Below are positions 9,237 through 18,405 of a stretch of 31,198 nucleotides of DNA, one piece after another. Position 1 is the stretch's first letter; every line of letters begins with the position of its first letter. The notes under the pieces were generated by a model that was given only the letters and a program-made list of their open reading frames with translations, made no database searches and had not been told where the DNA came from. The stretch lies in the NCBI RefSeq assembly GCF_000208925.1, contig NW_001915058.1, forward strand, positions 1 through 31,198, in the 5' to 3' direction. Source of the DNA: Entamoeba histolytica HM-1:IMSS. Its lineage: Eukaryota > Evosea > Mastigamoebida > Endamoebidae. The position numbers and the translations under genes were made by a program.

Positions 9237-9565
9237 ATGTATATTATAAAGAAAAACACACAAGACATAGAAATCCAACAACATACAATTAAAAAAGAAA
9301 TGTCAATAACAATAAATGGCAAAGAAATAATAATGGTAAACGATACACCAAGGAAAATGAGATTAGAAGACGAAAGACACAAAGAAAAACAAATAAAAAA
9401 CAAGGTAAATACAATAACAATAAAGATTATACAAATAACAAATAAAAATGAATAACAATAAATGATATACAAGAAAGAATAAAAAGAATAACAAGTGAAT
9501 GGAATGAAGGAGAATACGAAGAAATACTCAAGAATTATAAATGTAAAAAGGAAAAGAAGGTATGA
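9237..9565 (+). pseudogene. Decayed A-rich reading-frame fragment of unknown origin
   Basis: An open frame of 72 codons starts with ATG at 9237 and is charged and protein-like (it includes TINGKEIIMVNDTPRKM), unlike the low-complexity noise nearby. It stops at 9455. A second frame resumes at about 9463 (INDIQERIKRITSEWNEGEY) and ends at TGA 9563-9565. The two parts read as one former coding region broken by a frameshift. The strand is A-rich, as are the sense strands of retroelements in this window. It lies between the transmembrane kinase and the 3' end of the LINE. It may be part of an older element into which the LINE inserted, or a lost gene. I do not recognise the protein. Confidence 0.35.
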
Positions 9566-9676
9566 TATTCAACAAGAAATATATTCAATCAAAAAGAAAA
9601 AGATAACTGAAAGAATAAAGAAAAAAAATAATAAAGAAAGATAATTATTAGATACATCCACAATTGGATTTTATGA

Positions 9677-12600
9677 TTATTGAGAAGTGATTATTTCATT
9701 TTCTTCAATATGCTCTATTGGTGTAATAGAGTTCATTTCTAACATGCTTGCATTAGATTGTTCTTCTTCTAATGTGCTGATGGAATTGAATATATAAAAC
9801 ATTAAGTCTTTCATATTTTTGATAATTATTGTTTGTAGGATTTTGGGGAAGTGTAATTGTAATTTTAGTGTTTTTAATCTTCTTACTGATTCTTTATGTA
9901 TTAATCCATTTATTGATAATATTACAGATATTATTTCTACATATATTAATTCTCTATTGTTTCTTATTTTCTCTTGTAATTCTTTGTATTTATTTTATGA
10001 ATATAATTTAATTCTAAATTATTATCTTGACATATAACAACATCTATAATATATCATTTCTTTTCTTTCATATTTTGATATTATATATCTGGTTTTCTAG
10101 CATGGAATGAATTATCACTAACCAATAAATCAATATTGTAAGTTATGACTATTTTATCATTATTAATACATTTTGGAGTATTATTAAAATCAATTGAATC
10201 AAATTCATTAAAATGGGTAATTAATAAGTGTTTAAATATTTGTTTAAACATAATCATGTTTTAATATTTGATTCTTTTTCATTACAAGACATCCTAACAA
10301 GATATGACTAATAGATGCTATTGTGTTAGGGCAATGTTTACAATATTTTAAAACATCATTTTGGAGTATTTTTGATTTAATACTTCATTTCATACTTACA
10401 CCTTCTTGCATCTTTACTATTTGGAGGAATGCATTTCTTTTTATGTTTAATGACCTCCATGTGGCTACTGTTAATTTCTTATCATTGAAAGTGCCATTTG
10501 CACATCTTATATATTCACCACATTTCTTTTCTTTCCATTCATTTAAGTATATATCATTTAATTCATTATTTACAAATTCAAATACTTTTTACATTGTGCT
10601 TTCTTTCATTTAATTCTATTACATTCATTAATTCATTAAAATTAATATTCTTACAAAATGCTTTCTTCATTCTTTTAATTATTCAATTTGGATTTTCTTT
10701 TATTGTTTCTATCATTTCTCCTATTCTTGTGTTTGATATTTATATTTTAAATATATTCTTAATAATTCTTTAGCGCATTCATCTCTTGATGACATTAATC
10801 CTAATCCCATTTCATTTATTTTAACATATAATCTACTTTTTGGGATATTTCTACTGTATAATTGGAGTTGTATCAATGATTTTCTTATCTGTTTATCTAT
10901 CTTCTCCAATTCTCCTAACTTCCATTTGACAATACAAAATCCATATCTTAATTTTGAGATTATATCACTATTAATCTTTCTTATTGTATTGAGAATGCTA
11001 TATTTCATAGTATTTAATGATGATAAAATAGAAGATACATCATTTAATATTCTTGTACAGTATTTGTTGATATTTACTTTATCTCCTATTTTTATACCAA
11101 GACATTTATAAGGATTATCATTAGTTACTCTTGGTAGTTCAGCTAATTCTCCATTTATTTGACTATTAATATTATTCATTATCCCACTCTTTTCTACATT
11201 AATTTTTAATCATATTCAATTAAATATTTCTTTAGTTAATTTGTGTGATTTCCATTTCATCGAGGCTATTAGTCATTATCTTTAAATCGTCCATATATAA
11301 TATGTGGTTTAACATGAATTGTTTTTCTTCTCCATTCATTTTAATATTTAATTTGCTTATTTGTTTATCTAAATGTTTAGATAATATATCAATAGATAAT
11401 ACAAATAAGAGTGGAGATAAACTGTCACCTTGTATTATTCCTCTTTCTACATTAACTATACTTACACTTTCTTGATTGTAATACAAGTTAAGATATGTAT
11501 TATTTAATATGTATAATATACTATTAATTACTACAAGTGGGATATTAAAATAAATTAAACATTGTTTAATCCATTGGTGGTTAATACTATCATATGCTTT
11601 AGAGACGTCATAATATCTTTCTACCCACTTCCATTTAGTCTTTAATAATAATTGTTGGATTATAGTGTTGTATAATAATCATTCTTTTGATGCATATGTG
11701 TATTTCTTACATCCAATTTGATTTAATGAAAGTTGTTTTTCAATTGGATTTAACATCAATTTGCTTTCTATTTTCATCTTTAATATTGATGTATACACTT
11801 TTAACAGACAATTTAAACAAGTTATTGGTTTGTAATTCTGTGGGTCTAATTTATCTCCTTTCTTATATATTAATATTGTTCTTCCTTGAATAAAATGAAT
11901 ATGTATTTCATTAGGATTATTTAACCATTCATTAAATAATTTTAATAAATATTTCATTGGTTGTTCTAAATGTTTAATCCAAAATCCTTGTATTTTATCA
12001 ATTTCATTTTACTTTCAAATTATCAATGAATTTAATAGCACAATCTAATTCATTGGGAGTGATTATTGCCATTCTATTATTAATTCTATTTTCATTTAAT
12101 ATTTCATATAAATTAATATTCAGGAAATCTATATTGGTATTAGTTTCATAGATTCATTTCCAGAAATTAATAGTGGAGATATTATCTGGATATTCATCTT
12201 CTTTAGATTTATTTAAATGTTGCCTTTTTCCATATTTCATCATTTTATAATTCAATCTTATTCTTTTCCAATTATTCTTTCTTGCTTCTATTTCTATTCT
12301 TTTCATCTTTTGGAGGTATTTATAATAGTTTATTTGTTCAATTGTTTTTATTTTAATATGGTATATATCATTTTTCTTAATATGTAATATTCTTTTTAAT
12401 TTCATATATTGTTTATTATGGAGTAAATCTCTTATTCTACATATTTTTGATTGTAATATTCTTTCTATACTTTTCTTTCCACTTCTTTCTTGTTTATTTT
12501 TATTAATGATGTTAATAGTGGAAGATACTGATTTAATATAATGGTAGTAATAATCTAATGTATTGATTATTATTTCATTTTTATTAATAATATTAATTAT

Positions 12601-12920
12601 TTGATGTATTTTCTTCTTATTGTAATAATAGTTAATAAATTGTACATCTTCTTGTTCTTTCATTTCTTCTTCTTTAAATATTTTCATTACCTCCTCTTCT
12701 TCTATTTCTTCTTTCTTGTTCATTTTAGTTATTATTTCTTTTAATTCATTATCTTTCCATTGATGTTTTATTATTTCTTCTTCCATTATTCTATTTATTT
12801 CTCTTTTAATTTCATTCTTTATTTTAAATGTCTTCTTTATTATTTCTTTATATTCATTAATATCATTTACTTTAATTCCAAATTCATGTATTAATCTTTC
12901 TATTATTTCTTCTTTAAGTT
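9677..12920 (-). pseudogene. LINE ORF2 remnant: reverse transcriptase plus restriction-like endonuclease
   Basis: The N-terminal part (12786-12154) is Lys/Glu/Ile-rich and ends in INFWK, the Trp motif that precedes RT domains of this class. Beyond a TGA follow FWIKHL and the RT proper: RTILIYKKGD and NYKPITCLN (11957-11679); after one in-frame TGA (11679-11681) motif A with its Asp (DVSKAYDSI); GIIQGDSLSP; motif C YMDD (11232-11486 segment). A frameshift then leads to KINVEKSGIM and YKCLGI (11179-10721) and the thumb. The endonuclease has Cys codons at 10340-10342, 10331-10333 and 10289-10291, and His at 10304-10306 (a C-C-H-C set), then Pro-Asp at 10087-10092 and the distal Asp at 10042-10044, with exactly 14 codons between the two aspartates, two of them now stops. 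The stop is at 9677. The catalytic residues survive but the frame does not. The 5' limit is approximate. Confidence 0.82.
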
Positions 12921-12929
12921 TGACCTCTT

Positions 12930-14211
12930 AATTTTCTTTCAAATAATTTCAAAACAAAACATTTATAAAGTGTTAAAATTTCTTCTTCTCTATCTATTTG
13001 CTTCATTTTTTGATTATCTGATTCTAATGTGGTGATCTTCTTATGCTGAATATCCATTTCTTCAATGGATTTCTGCGTTAACTTTCTTTTTTTTTTGGAA
13101 GATCATCTTCACACGATGATATTTCATCAGCTACTACCACATTGGTTGAGAGGTCATTTACTATTTGTGTTTCTGATGAGTCTGTTATATTGTCATTTAC
13201 CTCATCTTTCTTCTTTTCTTCCTGTGTATTTTCATTTTCTAATTTAGATAATTTATCTTTCAAGAATATTAATTGTTGTGTTAAATTATTTACTTCAGAC
13301 ATTTTCCTTTCATATTCAGCAGGGAATTTAAATATTCTTTTATCACATTCTTATTTTGTGTTTAACTCATTCTTATGAATATTCTTTAATGCCATAATAT
13401 CTTTAGTTAGTTTCTTAATGATTTATTCTTTTATTTGTATTTCCTTTTTCATTTCTTCTTTCTCTTTCATATCCTCCTCCACTTTTTTCTATTTCTTCTA
13501 CTCTTTTCTCTTCTTCAATATCCTTCTTTTTTTATTAAAATCTTTATCATCGTCTTCTTCACTTTCAATACTCATTACATAGTTATTATATATTTTATTA
13601 TCTTTAATCTCAATTGGGTTGTATTGGTTATTGTCTTCTTCCATCGTCATACTAATAGTCTCTTCTTCCATTCTGATTGTTTTGGTTTTTTCTCGTGCAA
13701 GAAAATACCATCTTCTCCATATTGTTGATGATGTATATTCTTTAATCTTAGTATTTTTAATTTCTTCTACTTCTTGTGGTGTAAGTATTTTAATTTCTTC
13801 TTCAATGAGTCTTTTCCATTATTCTTGGTTTTGTATTTTAATCATTTCTTTTCTTTTATTTCTATTTTGTTTCTTATTTTGATATTGTTTATATCTTCTT
13901 TGAGTGTTATTGTGATATTTATTTCTATTATATTGATATTGTTTATTTCTATTGAAATTTTTATTAAAGTATTTATGACGATGATTATGATTGAAGTGAT
14001 GAGTGAAACGATTTGTATCATCTATGTTGTGATAATTATTGTTATAATTATTATTGTAATTATTATTGTAATTATTCATGTATATCTGTCCATACAGATA
14101 ATACCTATTTTCACTCATTCTTCTATCATTTATATTTCTTGGATGATATGAATTTCTTCTTTTTTGATTATTTGTTTTTCTATATTTTTTGTGGTGTCTC
14201 CTGTAATGCAT
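12930..14211 (-). pseudogene. LINE ORF1 remnant: basic N-terminus plus coiled coil
   Basis: The element's first ORF probably starts at the ATG at 14211 (MHYRRHHKKYRK); an in-frame ATG at 14244 lies inside the adjoining repeat. The first segment, to 13819, is strongly basic and rich in His, Arg, Asn and Tyr, with four NNYN-like units, consistent with RNA binding. A later piece (13302-13078) in the same frame has a heptad-like coiled coil (LTQQLIFLKDKLSKLENEN) and an acidic tail. Between them lie stops and T/A-rich low-complexity sequence. The product would have been about 420 residues, near the roughly 500 of EhLINE ORF1. The 3' limit is approximate. I see no known enzyme motif. Confidence 0.6.
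14035..14079 (-). repeat. Short tandem repeat, 12-bp unit (codes NNYN in LINE ORF1)
   Basis: Roughly three to four copies of a 12-bp unit (GTAATTATTATT on the + strand) in tandem. On the - strand it encodes repeated Asn-Asn-Asn-Tyr in the basic ORF1 of the LINE. It probably arose by replication slippage. Confidence 0.7.
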
Positions 14212-14220
14212 CTTTTTTTC

Positions 14221-14963
14221 ATGGAACAAAGAAATAAAATACAAATAAGAAAGAATAGAATAAAAATGGATGAATGAAAATTAATTATTTTTGATTTTAT
14301 GAAAATGATTGATTATATGAATAATATATTTTATATTCTTTTTTATTATGTATTGACACTTTTGATTATATGTTTGTATATTATTAATTCTTTAATTTAT
14401 TCTTCTTTTCTTAGATTTCTTTTATTTCAGTGCATTCTAAAAATATTGTGTCTTTATTATTATTCTTTGAAAGTGAAAAATAATTTTGAAGTATAGAATT
14501 ATCATATTTATGGAAATGTTGTTTTATTTAATCTTTCTGGTTTGTATTAATGTTTCATTTTATTTTTGATTATTATCGTTCCAGTATTTTCATCTTATCT
14601 TTATTCGTTTTGTTTTATAACATCCTTCTTTGATTAATTTAAATACCATAAATTAAAAGAAGAGAAGTTGTTGAATATAATGTAGAAATATTTCAATTGT
14701 GTTAATTCGTTCATTCATAATTCAAATAAAAGACATCAATAACCATTAATAATTAATCATATGAGCAATAACAACCCCAACACAATCAAAATGAAAGATA
14801 ATATGAATTACTTATATAATATGTGCTATTTTCATAATACAAAATCACAAAAATAATTCAACACCATATAACACAAAATAATGAATAAAATCACTCAACA
14901 ATTTTCATATTATATCATCTCAAAAAATGAAAATATGATTCATCATATTTCATTAATGAGACT
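14221..14963 (+). repeat. 743-bp repeat, copy 1 (inverted relative to copy 2)
   Basis: Position x in this copy matches the complement of position 37439 minus x in copy 2 at 22476-23218. I compared the two by eye across their length and saw no differences or indels, and both ends agree on the same offset. At the left edge (14220/14221) it abuts the 5' end of the LINE; at the right edge (14963/14964) unique sequence begins, 130 bp before the start codon of the arrestin-like gene. It contains a 65-codon hydrophobic open frame (14299-14496) present in both copies, which I do not consider a gene. It is not a recognised element. It could be the shared 3' end of a 5'-truncated retroelement or a segmental duplication. 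Confidence 0.93.
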
Positions 14964-15093
14964 CTTTTTGTTTCTTAAATTTTTCTGTTAATTTTTCTTA
15001 AATATTTCTAAAATCTGCGATGAAGTGACAAATAAAAATGAGAAAATTCATAAAAAACTAACAGAAAAAACTAAAACTCCTATTTGATAATAC

Positions 15094-17043
15094 ATGTCAT
15101 CATCCAAAACAAAAGCATCTGCTCGTTTAATATTACATACGGATGTAATTATTTTACCTGATAATTTATGTGGAGTTATTGAATTTGAAGCAGTAAGAAT
15201 GTGTGTAATTAAAAGTATAAAAATTACATTAACTGGACTTGTGTCAACTAATACAGACTCTAAATTTAATATTCCATTTCCACCGATTGTGGGAAGGGCT
15301 TATAGACCAAGTGTTGATAATTCTATGACAAGACACGTACAACCATTTTGGACATATACACAAGATATTGTTGGTGATTATCAAGTAATGGGAAATGTTT
15401 TTTACGAATATCATCCTGGTAAACATTTATTTCCATTTTGTATTCCTCTTAAGAATTTCCCACATTCTGTGAATGACCCTAGTTTATCTCAATCACTTTA
15501 TTATACTGTTTCAGCAATAATTTCCATTAATTATCCAGAACTTGTAAGAACAAATGTTGTTCCTTATTACATTTTATTCAATAAAGAACCAAAATATGTC
15601 GTTGGACAACCAACAAAAATAACAGTTCCAACTAACAGTGATGTAGATATGGAATTAAATTTTAAAAGTACTTGTTTAAAAATTGGTGATGAACTTTCTT
15701 TTAGCTTTCATATATTAAATAAGTCCAAATATGATCTTGAACCATCTTTAAAACTATTAGTTGAATTTCAAAATTCAATTCCTATAGTATTAAAGAAATA
15801 TAAATTGGAAACAATTCCTTCTAAAAATACATTTCTTTCTATTTTTAAAAAGAATATTTCTAATGAAGTGAATGAAACAATTCGTGAAGTTATACCACCT
15901 GGGTTATTCCCAACTTCAGATCATCCAAGTGCAACAGTAAAGTATAGCGTTTTATTATTAGTAAAAGTTGGACCAAAACAATATCAATTAATGTCTCCTA
16001 TTATTATTTCACCTGAACCTCCATCTAATCCACAAGTTTTATTTGATGCCATAAATAAATACCCTGTTAATGTTATTGATAGAACAAATGATTTTAGAAT
16101 TCCATTCCAAGGTGTTCATCCTCCTCCTCCATTAAATATTCCTTTTGCTAATGGAATTGAAGAAGTAAGTTTAAAAGATAGTACTTCTGACCATTTCTTT
16201 GTTGACCATATTAATCGTACAACTATGTTAACATTACAAGGAGGTGAACAACAACCACCATTCCCTTATCCAAATTGGAGAAGCGTTGTTCTTCCTCAAG
16301 GATATGTTATGTATTATTATCAAAATGAATGGTGTTTTATTAATCTCTTCAATAACCAAATTTCTTATGTTGACCCTCGTCCTCCTCAACAAAGAATACC
16401 GTTTTATGCTACTTCAAGTGAACCATTAGATATTATTATCAAAATTAACTCAGCACGTGGTATCCCATTAATTGAAGGAAAAGAACCAGTACTTTCATTC
16501 CTTGTTGATGATTATACAACAACAAATGATGCACAAGGGCAAAAACATTATGTTATTAAGAGTCAAACTCCATCTCTTGAACCACAATTACCAATTCATG
16601 AAATTACTTTAACTGGAAATACAAAGAATAGAATGAATGTTCTTATTAAAGTATTCCAATCACATACTTTTAATGAAACTGTATATGGATATGCTAATAT
16701 TGAATTACAATATCTTCCAATGGGAGTAGAAATGACTGATTGGTTCCCATTAATTGGAAATGGAGTTGAGTCTCTAGGAATAGGGGAAATTAATGTCAGT
16801 GTTTGTATGAGAAATAAAATAAATCCACAAGAAATTCCAATTTGTGTAAATTGTGTAAGTTTATTAACAAAAATGTGGTATCCAACTGGAAAGAATATAA
16901 CTGTAATAGAAAGAAATGAAGAGAAATATGGTTCAAAGTATCGTAAAACTAGACCATTTATTCAACAATTTGATTATGAGTATTATACCCCTTATGTTCT
17001 TCCTGATAAAATCACATATCTTCGTTTACTTCAACCAAATTAA
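15094..17043 (+). CDS. Arrestin-fold protein with tandem WW-like modules and a C2 domain
   Basis: A 649-residue soluble protein. Residues about 10-165 resemble an arrestin N-domain (CGVIEFEAVRMCVIKSIKITLTG; GKHLFPFCIPL; FPHSV), and 170-305 an arrestin C-domain (DELSFSFHILNKS; GLFPTSDHPSATVKYSVLLLVKV). Two WW-like modules follow: about 349-383 (NGIEE...HFFVDHINRTTML) and 398-431 (LPQGYVMYYYQNEWCFINL...YVDPRPP). The signature tryptophans are replaced by Ile/Leu and by Tyr/Tyr, so peptide binding may be altered. Residues about 443-575 fit a C2 domain (DIIIKINSARGIPLIEGKEP; NVLIKVF). Alpha-arrestins usually recruit WW-containing C2-WW-HECT ubiquitin ligases through PPxY motifs; here arrestin, WW and C2 parts lie in one chain without HECT. 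A role in membrane cargo sorting is an inference. The ATG at 15094 fits the onset of the fold. Confidence 0.75.
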   Translation: MSSSKTKASARLILHTDVIILPDNLCGVIEFEAVRMCVIKSIKITLTGLVSTNTDSKFNIPFPPIVGRAYRPSVDNSMTRHVQPFWTYTQDIVGDYQVMGNVFYEYHPGKHLFPFCIPLKNFPHSVNDPSLSQSLYYTVSAIISINYPELVRTNVVPYYILFNKEPKYVVGQPTKITVPTNSDVDMELNFKSTCLKIGDELSFSFHILNKSKYDLEPSLKLLVEFQNSIPIVLKKYKLETIPSKNTFLSIFKKNISNEVNETIREVIPPGLFPTSDHPSATVKYSVLLLVKVGPKQYQLMSPIIISPEPPSNPQVLFDAINKYPVNVIDRTNDFRIPFQGVHPPPPLNIPFANGIEEVSLKDSTSDHFFVDHINRTTMLTLQGGEQQPPFPYPNWRSVVLPQGYVMYYYQNEWCFINLFNNQISYVDPRPPQQRIPFYATSSEPLDIIIKINSARGIPLIEGKEPVLSFLVDDYTTTNDAQGQKHYVIKSQTPSLEPQLPIHEITLTGNTKNRMNVLIKVFQSHTFNETVYGYANIELQYLPMGVEMTDWFPLIGNGVESLGIGEINVSVCMRNKINPQEIPICVNCVSLLTKMWYPTGKNITVIERNEEKYGSKYRKTRPFIQQFDYEYYTPYVLPDKITYLRLLQPN

Positions 17044-17077
17044 TTCTTTCTTTATTGTTCTTTTTGTTTTGGTAAGA

Positions 17078-17084
17078 GAACTTA
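17078..17084 (+). promoter_or_regulatory. GAAC promoter element before the 108-residue gene
   Basis: GAACTTA lies 13 bp before the ATG at 17098, in a spacer of only 54 bp after the arrestin-like gene. GAAC is a known Entamoeba promoter element. It suggests that the small gene has its own promoter. Confidence 0.4.
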
Positions 17085-17097
17085 TTAATAATAAATT

Positions 17098-17424
17098 ATG
17101 GAAGAAGAACCAAATCATGACCAATTTTTTGATAATAATAACACTATTAATCTTTTATTATTCAATTATCCTGAAGTTACTATCCCTCATCTTATGGATG
17201 AATTTTCTGAACAAGATGATATTATACTTCATCAGGGAATTTATGTTAATACAAATAATATTAAACAACAACAAAGAGACTACTTTTTCAAAAGGATTAC
17301 TCAAAATAATGAATTATGTACAAAGCCAATGAAACGGTCTTTTGAAAATGAGATGTTCATTCAACCAATAACCTCTCCTTTTGAGTCAACTGAAGAACAA
17401 GAAAGTTTTATTAGTTCAAACTAA
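17098..17424 (+). CDS. Small acidic protein of unknown function
   Basis: A 108-residue protein that I do not recognise. It begins MEEEPNHDQFFDNNN, is acidic and polar overall, has a short hydrophobic patch (INLLLFNYPEVTIPHL) and a central basic/aromatic segment (QRDYFFKRITQNN), and ends in an acidic Ser-rich tail. There is no signal peptide, membrane helix or cysteine motif. It starts 54 bp after the arrestin-like gene on the same strand, and its codon use (A/T-ending codons) matches the neighbours. The composition is not low-complexity, which supports a real gene, but a short length and no homology leave some doubt. Conservation in related Entamoeba would settle it. Confidence 0.65.
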   Translation: MEEEPNHDQFFDNNNTINLLLFNYPEVTIPHLMDEFSEQDDIILHQGIYVNTNNIKQQQRDYFFKRITQNNELCTKPMKRSFENEMFIQPITSPFESTEEQESFISSN

Positions 17425-17483
17425 TATTGTTATTTATTACAAAAAAAAGACAGGGTTTTTTTTAAAAAAGAAAAAATAAAAAA

Positions 17484-17488
17484 GAACT
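17484..17488 (+). promoter_or_regulatory. GAAC promoter element before the nucleoporin-like gene
   Basis: GAACT lies in A-rich sequence 45 bp before the ATG at 17534. This matches the known GAAC core promoter element of Entamoeba, whose position varies from gene to gene. Confidence 0.4.
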
Positions 17489-17533
17489 TGAAAATAATAA
17501 AAGAATAATCAAAAAAAATAATAAGAAAAATAA

Positions 17534-18115
17534 ATGAAGGTATCAACACATGGAAATCGTACATCATTTGGAACACCTTTATTTCAACCAAATTTTAATG
17601 AGCAATCAAACCATTATGATTTTCAATCAGATGTACCTAGAATGTCTTTATTAGATGATATTGCAAGACAAAAACAAAGTGTATTAAGAACACCCCAGCC
17701 AAGAAAGTCATACTCTATAAAACAAAACGATTTTTTAAATACATTTAATTCTAATTCTACATTTGGTGCATTACCACAAAATATTAATGAAGAAGATTCT
17801 GTCATTCTTCGTGATTGTTCTATGAAACAAACACCAGAGATTCTTGAAGCAATTCAACCTTATGGTAAGGTTATTGGGATTGAAGATGCTGGAGAGTTTG
17901 GAGTAAAAATTAAATTTGTTTCAAGAGAAAGTGCAAGAGATTTATTATTAATGAGAAGAATAATTATTGACGGCAAGCCATGTGAAACTCTTGACATTCC
18001 AACTTTCATGAATCTTCAACGTATCAGCCAAGCATCAAAGACCAATCTTATTTTTATCCAATACCAATCATTTTTTGCTAAATTTGTTGAATTCTTAAGA
18101 GGATTGTGGAATTGA
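17534..18115 (+). CDS. Nup35/Nup53-like nucleoporin
   Basis: A 193-residue protein. Residues about 88-155 fit the atypical RRM fold of Nup35/Nup53 (SVILRDC; ILEAIQPYGKVIGIED; GVKIKFVSRESARDLLLM; IIIDGKPCETL). The final residues, SFFAKFVEFLRGLWN, form an amphipathic, aromatic C-terminal helix like the one with which yeast Nup53 and its relatives bind the nuclear membrane. The N-terminal 85 residues are polar and disordered, with FG dipeptides (SFGTPLF, TFGAL) and an RxPQPRKSY-like stretch. It is shorter than vertebrate NUP35 (about 326 residues), mostly through a reduced N-terminus. The predicted role is an inner-ring scaffold of the nuclear pore, where the RRM dimerises. A plain RNA-binding RRM is less likely because the RNP aromatic residues are absent. 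The C-terminal helix is the strongest support. Confidence 0.62.
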   Translation: MKVSTHGNRTSFGTPLFQPNFNEQSNHYDFQSDVPRMSLLDDIARQKQSVLRTPQPRKSYSIKQNDFLNTFNSNSTFGALPQNINEEDSVILRDCSMKQTPEILEAIQPYGKVIGIEDAGEFGVKIKFVSRESARDLLLMRRIIIDGKPCETLDIPTFMNLQRISQASKTNLIFIQYQSFFAKFVEFLRGLWN

Positions 18116-18366
18116 ATAATAATTTTGAACTTTTTTATTTATTTTAATATTATATTTTGTAATATAAAACAAAATATATTTAACAACTCCAAAAAATTGA
18201 AAAAGTCTAAAAAAGGAATATCTAACAAATCACGTGACGACACATCACGGTTTTGTTTTTTTGATGGAAAAAATCATAAAAAACCAGCAAAAAAGATATT
18301 CAAATGAAGAAATTGTATGAAAAAAAAGAGATTGAAGACTATACATAATTTAGAATTCAAAGAATC
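18116..18366 (+). other. Short spacer with a GC-richer CACGTG / CGTGA-TCACG patch
   Basis: This AT-rich spacer holds no supportable gene. It does contain a short GC-richer island at 18231-18250: the palindrome CACGTG overlapping CGTGA (18233-18237), which is repeated as TCACG (18245-18249) after 7 nt. This is a plausible protein-binding site upstream of the 203-residue gene. Confidence 0.35.
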
Positions 18367-18390
18367 AATGAACTTTAAAGTATTTTAAAG
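18367..18390 (+). promoter_or_regulatory. GAAC element plus TATA-like element of the 203-residue gene
   Basis: AATGAACT (18367-18374) exactly matches the described Entamoeba GAAC element. It is followed by GTATTTTAAAG (18380-18390), one base longer than the consensus TATA-like box GTATTTAAA(G/C). The pair ends 15 bp before the ATG at 18406. This is the clearest core promoter in the window, and it also favours 18406 over a GTG codon at 18397 as the start. Confidence 0.75.
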
Positions 18391-18405
18391 TGTTAAGTGT
18401 TTAAG

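Larger units (their letters stand above)
9640..14220 (-). mobile_element. Inactivated R4-type LINE (EhLINE-like non-LTR retrotransposon)
   Basis: About 4.6 kb on the - strand, close to the 4.8 kb expected of EhLINE elements. In element order it encodes a basic, Asn/Tyr-rich then coiled-coil ORF1, then ORF2 with a reverse transcriptase and a restriction-like endonuclease located after it. RT landmarks include KKGDKLDPQNYKPIT, DVSKAYDSI, GIIQGDSLSPLLF, YMDD, and GELEKIDKQIRK in the thumb. The endonuclease CCHC and PD-x14-D motifs follow. Numerous stops and frame changes break both ORFs, so it cannot move by itself. The 5' limit (14220) is inferred from the edge of the neighbouring 743-bp repeat. 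The 3' limit is approximate: ORF2 ends at 9677 and is followed by a T-rich tail, but no clear target-site duplication was found. Confidence 0.88.

Noticed and set aside
10323..11475. Several + strand ORFs across the LINE
   Set aside because: They are antisense to the RT and endonuclease coding strand, which has clear motifs.
11232..11957. A retron, group II intron or diversity-generating RT
   Set aside because: The R4-type thumb, C-C-H-C and PD-D endonuclease, ORF1 and a eukaryotic context show a LINE.
14299..14496. 65-codon hydrophobic ORF, identical to one at 22943-23140 on the other strand
   Set aside because: The protein identity only reflects the identical DNA repeat; it consists of Ile, Leu, Tyr and Phe as AT-rich noise does, and has no promoter or recognisable family.
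9640..14963. Repeat copy 1 as the 5' UTR of the LINE
   Set aside because: Copy 2 has the same 743 bp without any LINE sequence after it, and LINEs lose 5' rather than 3' parts; not excluded, but less likely.
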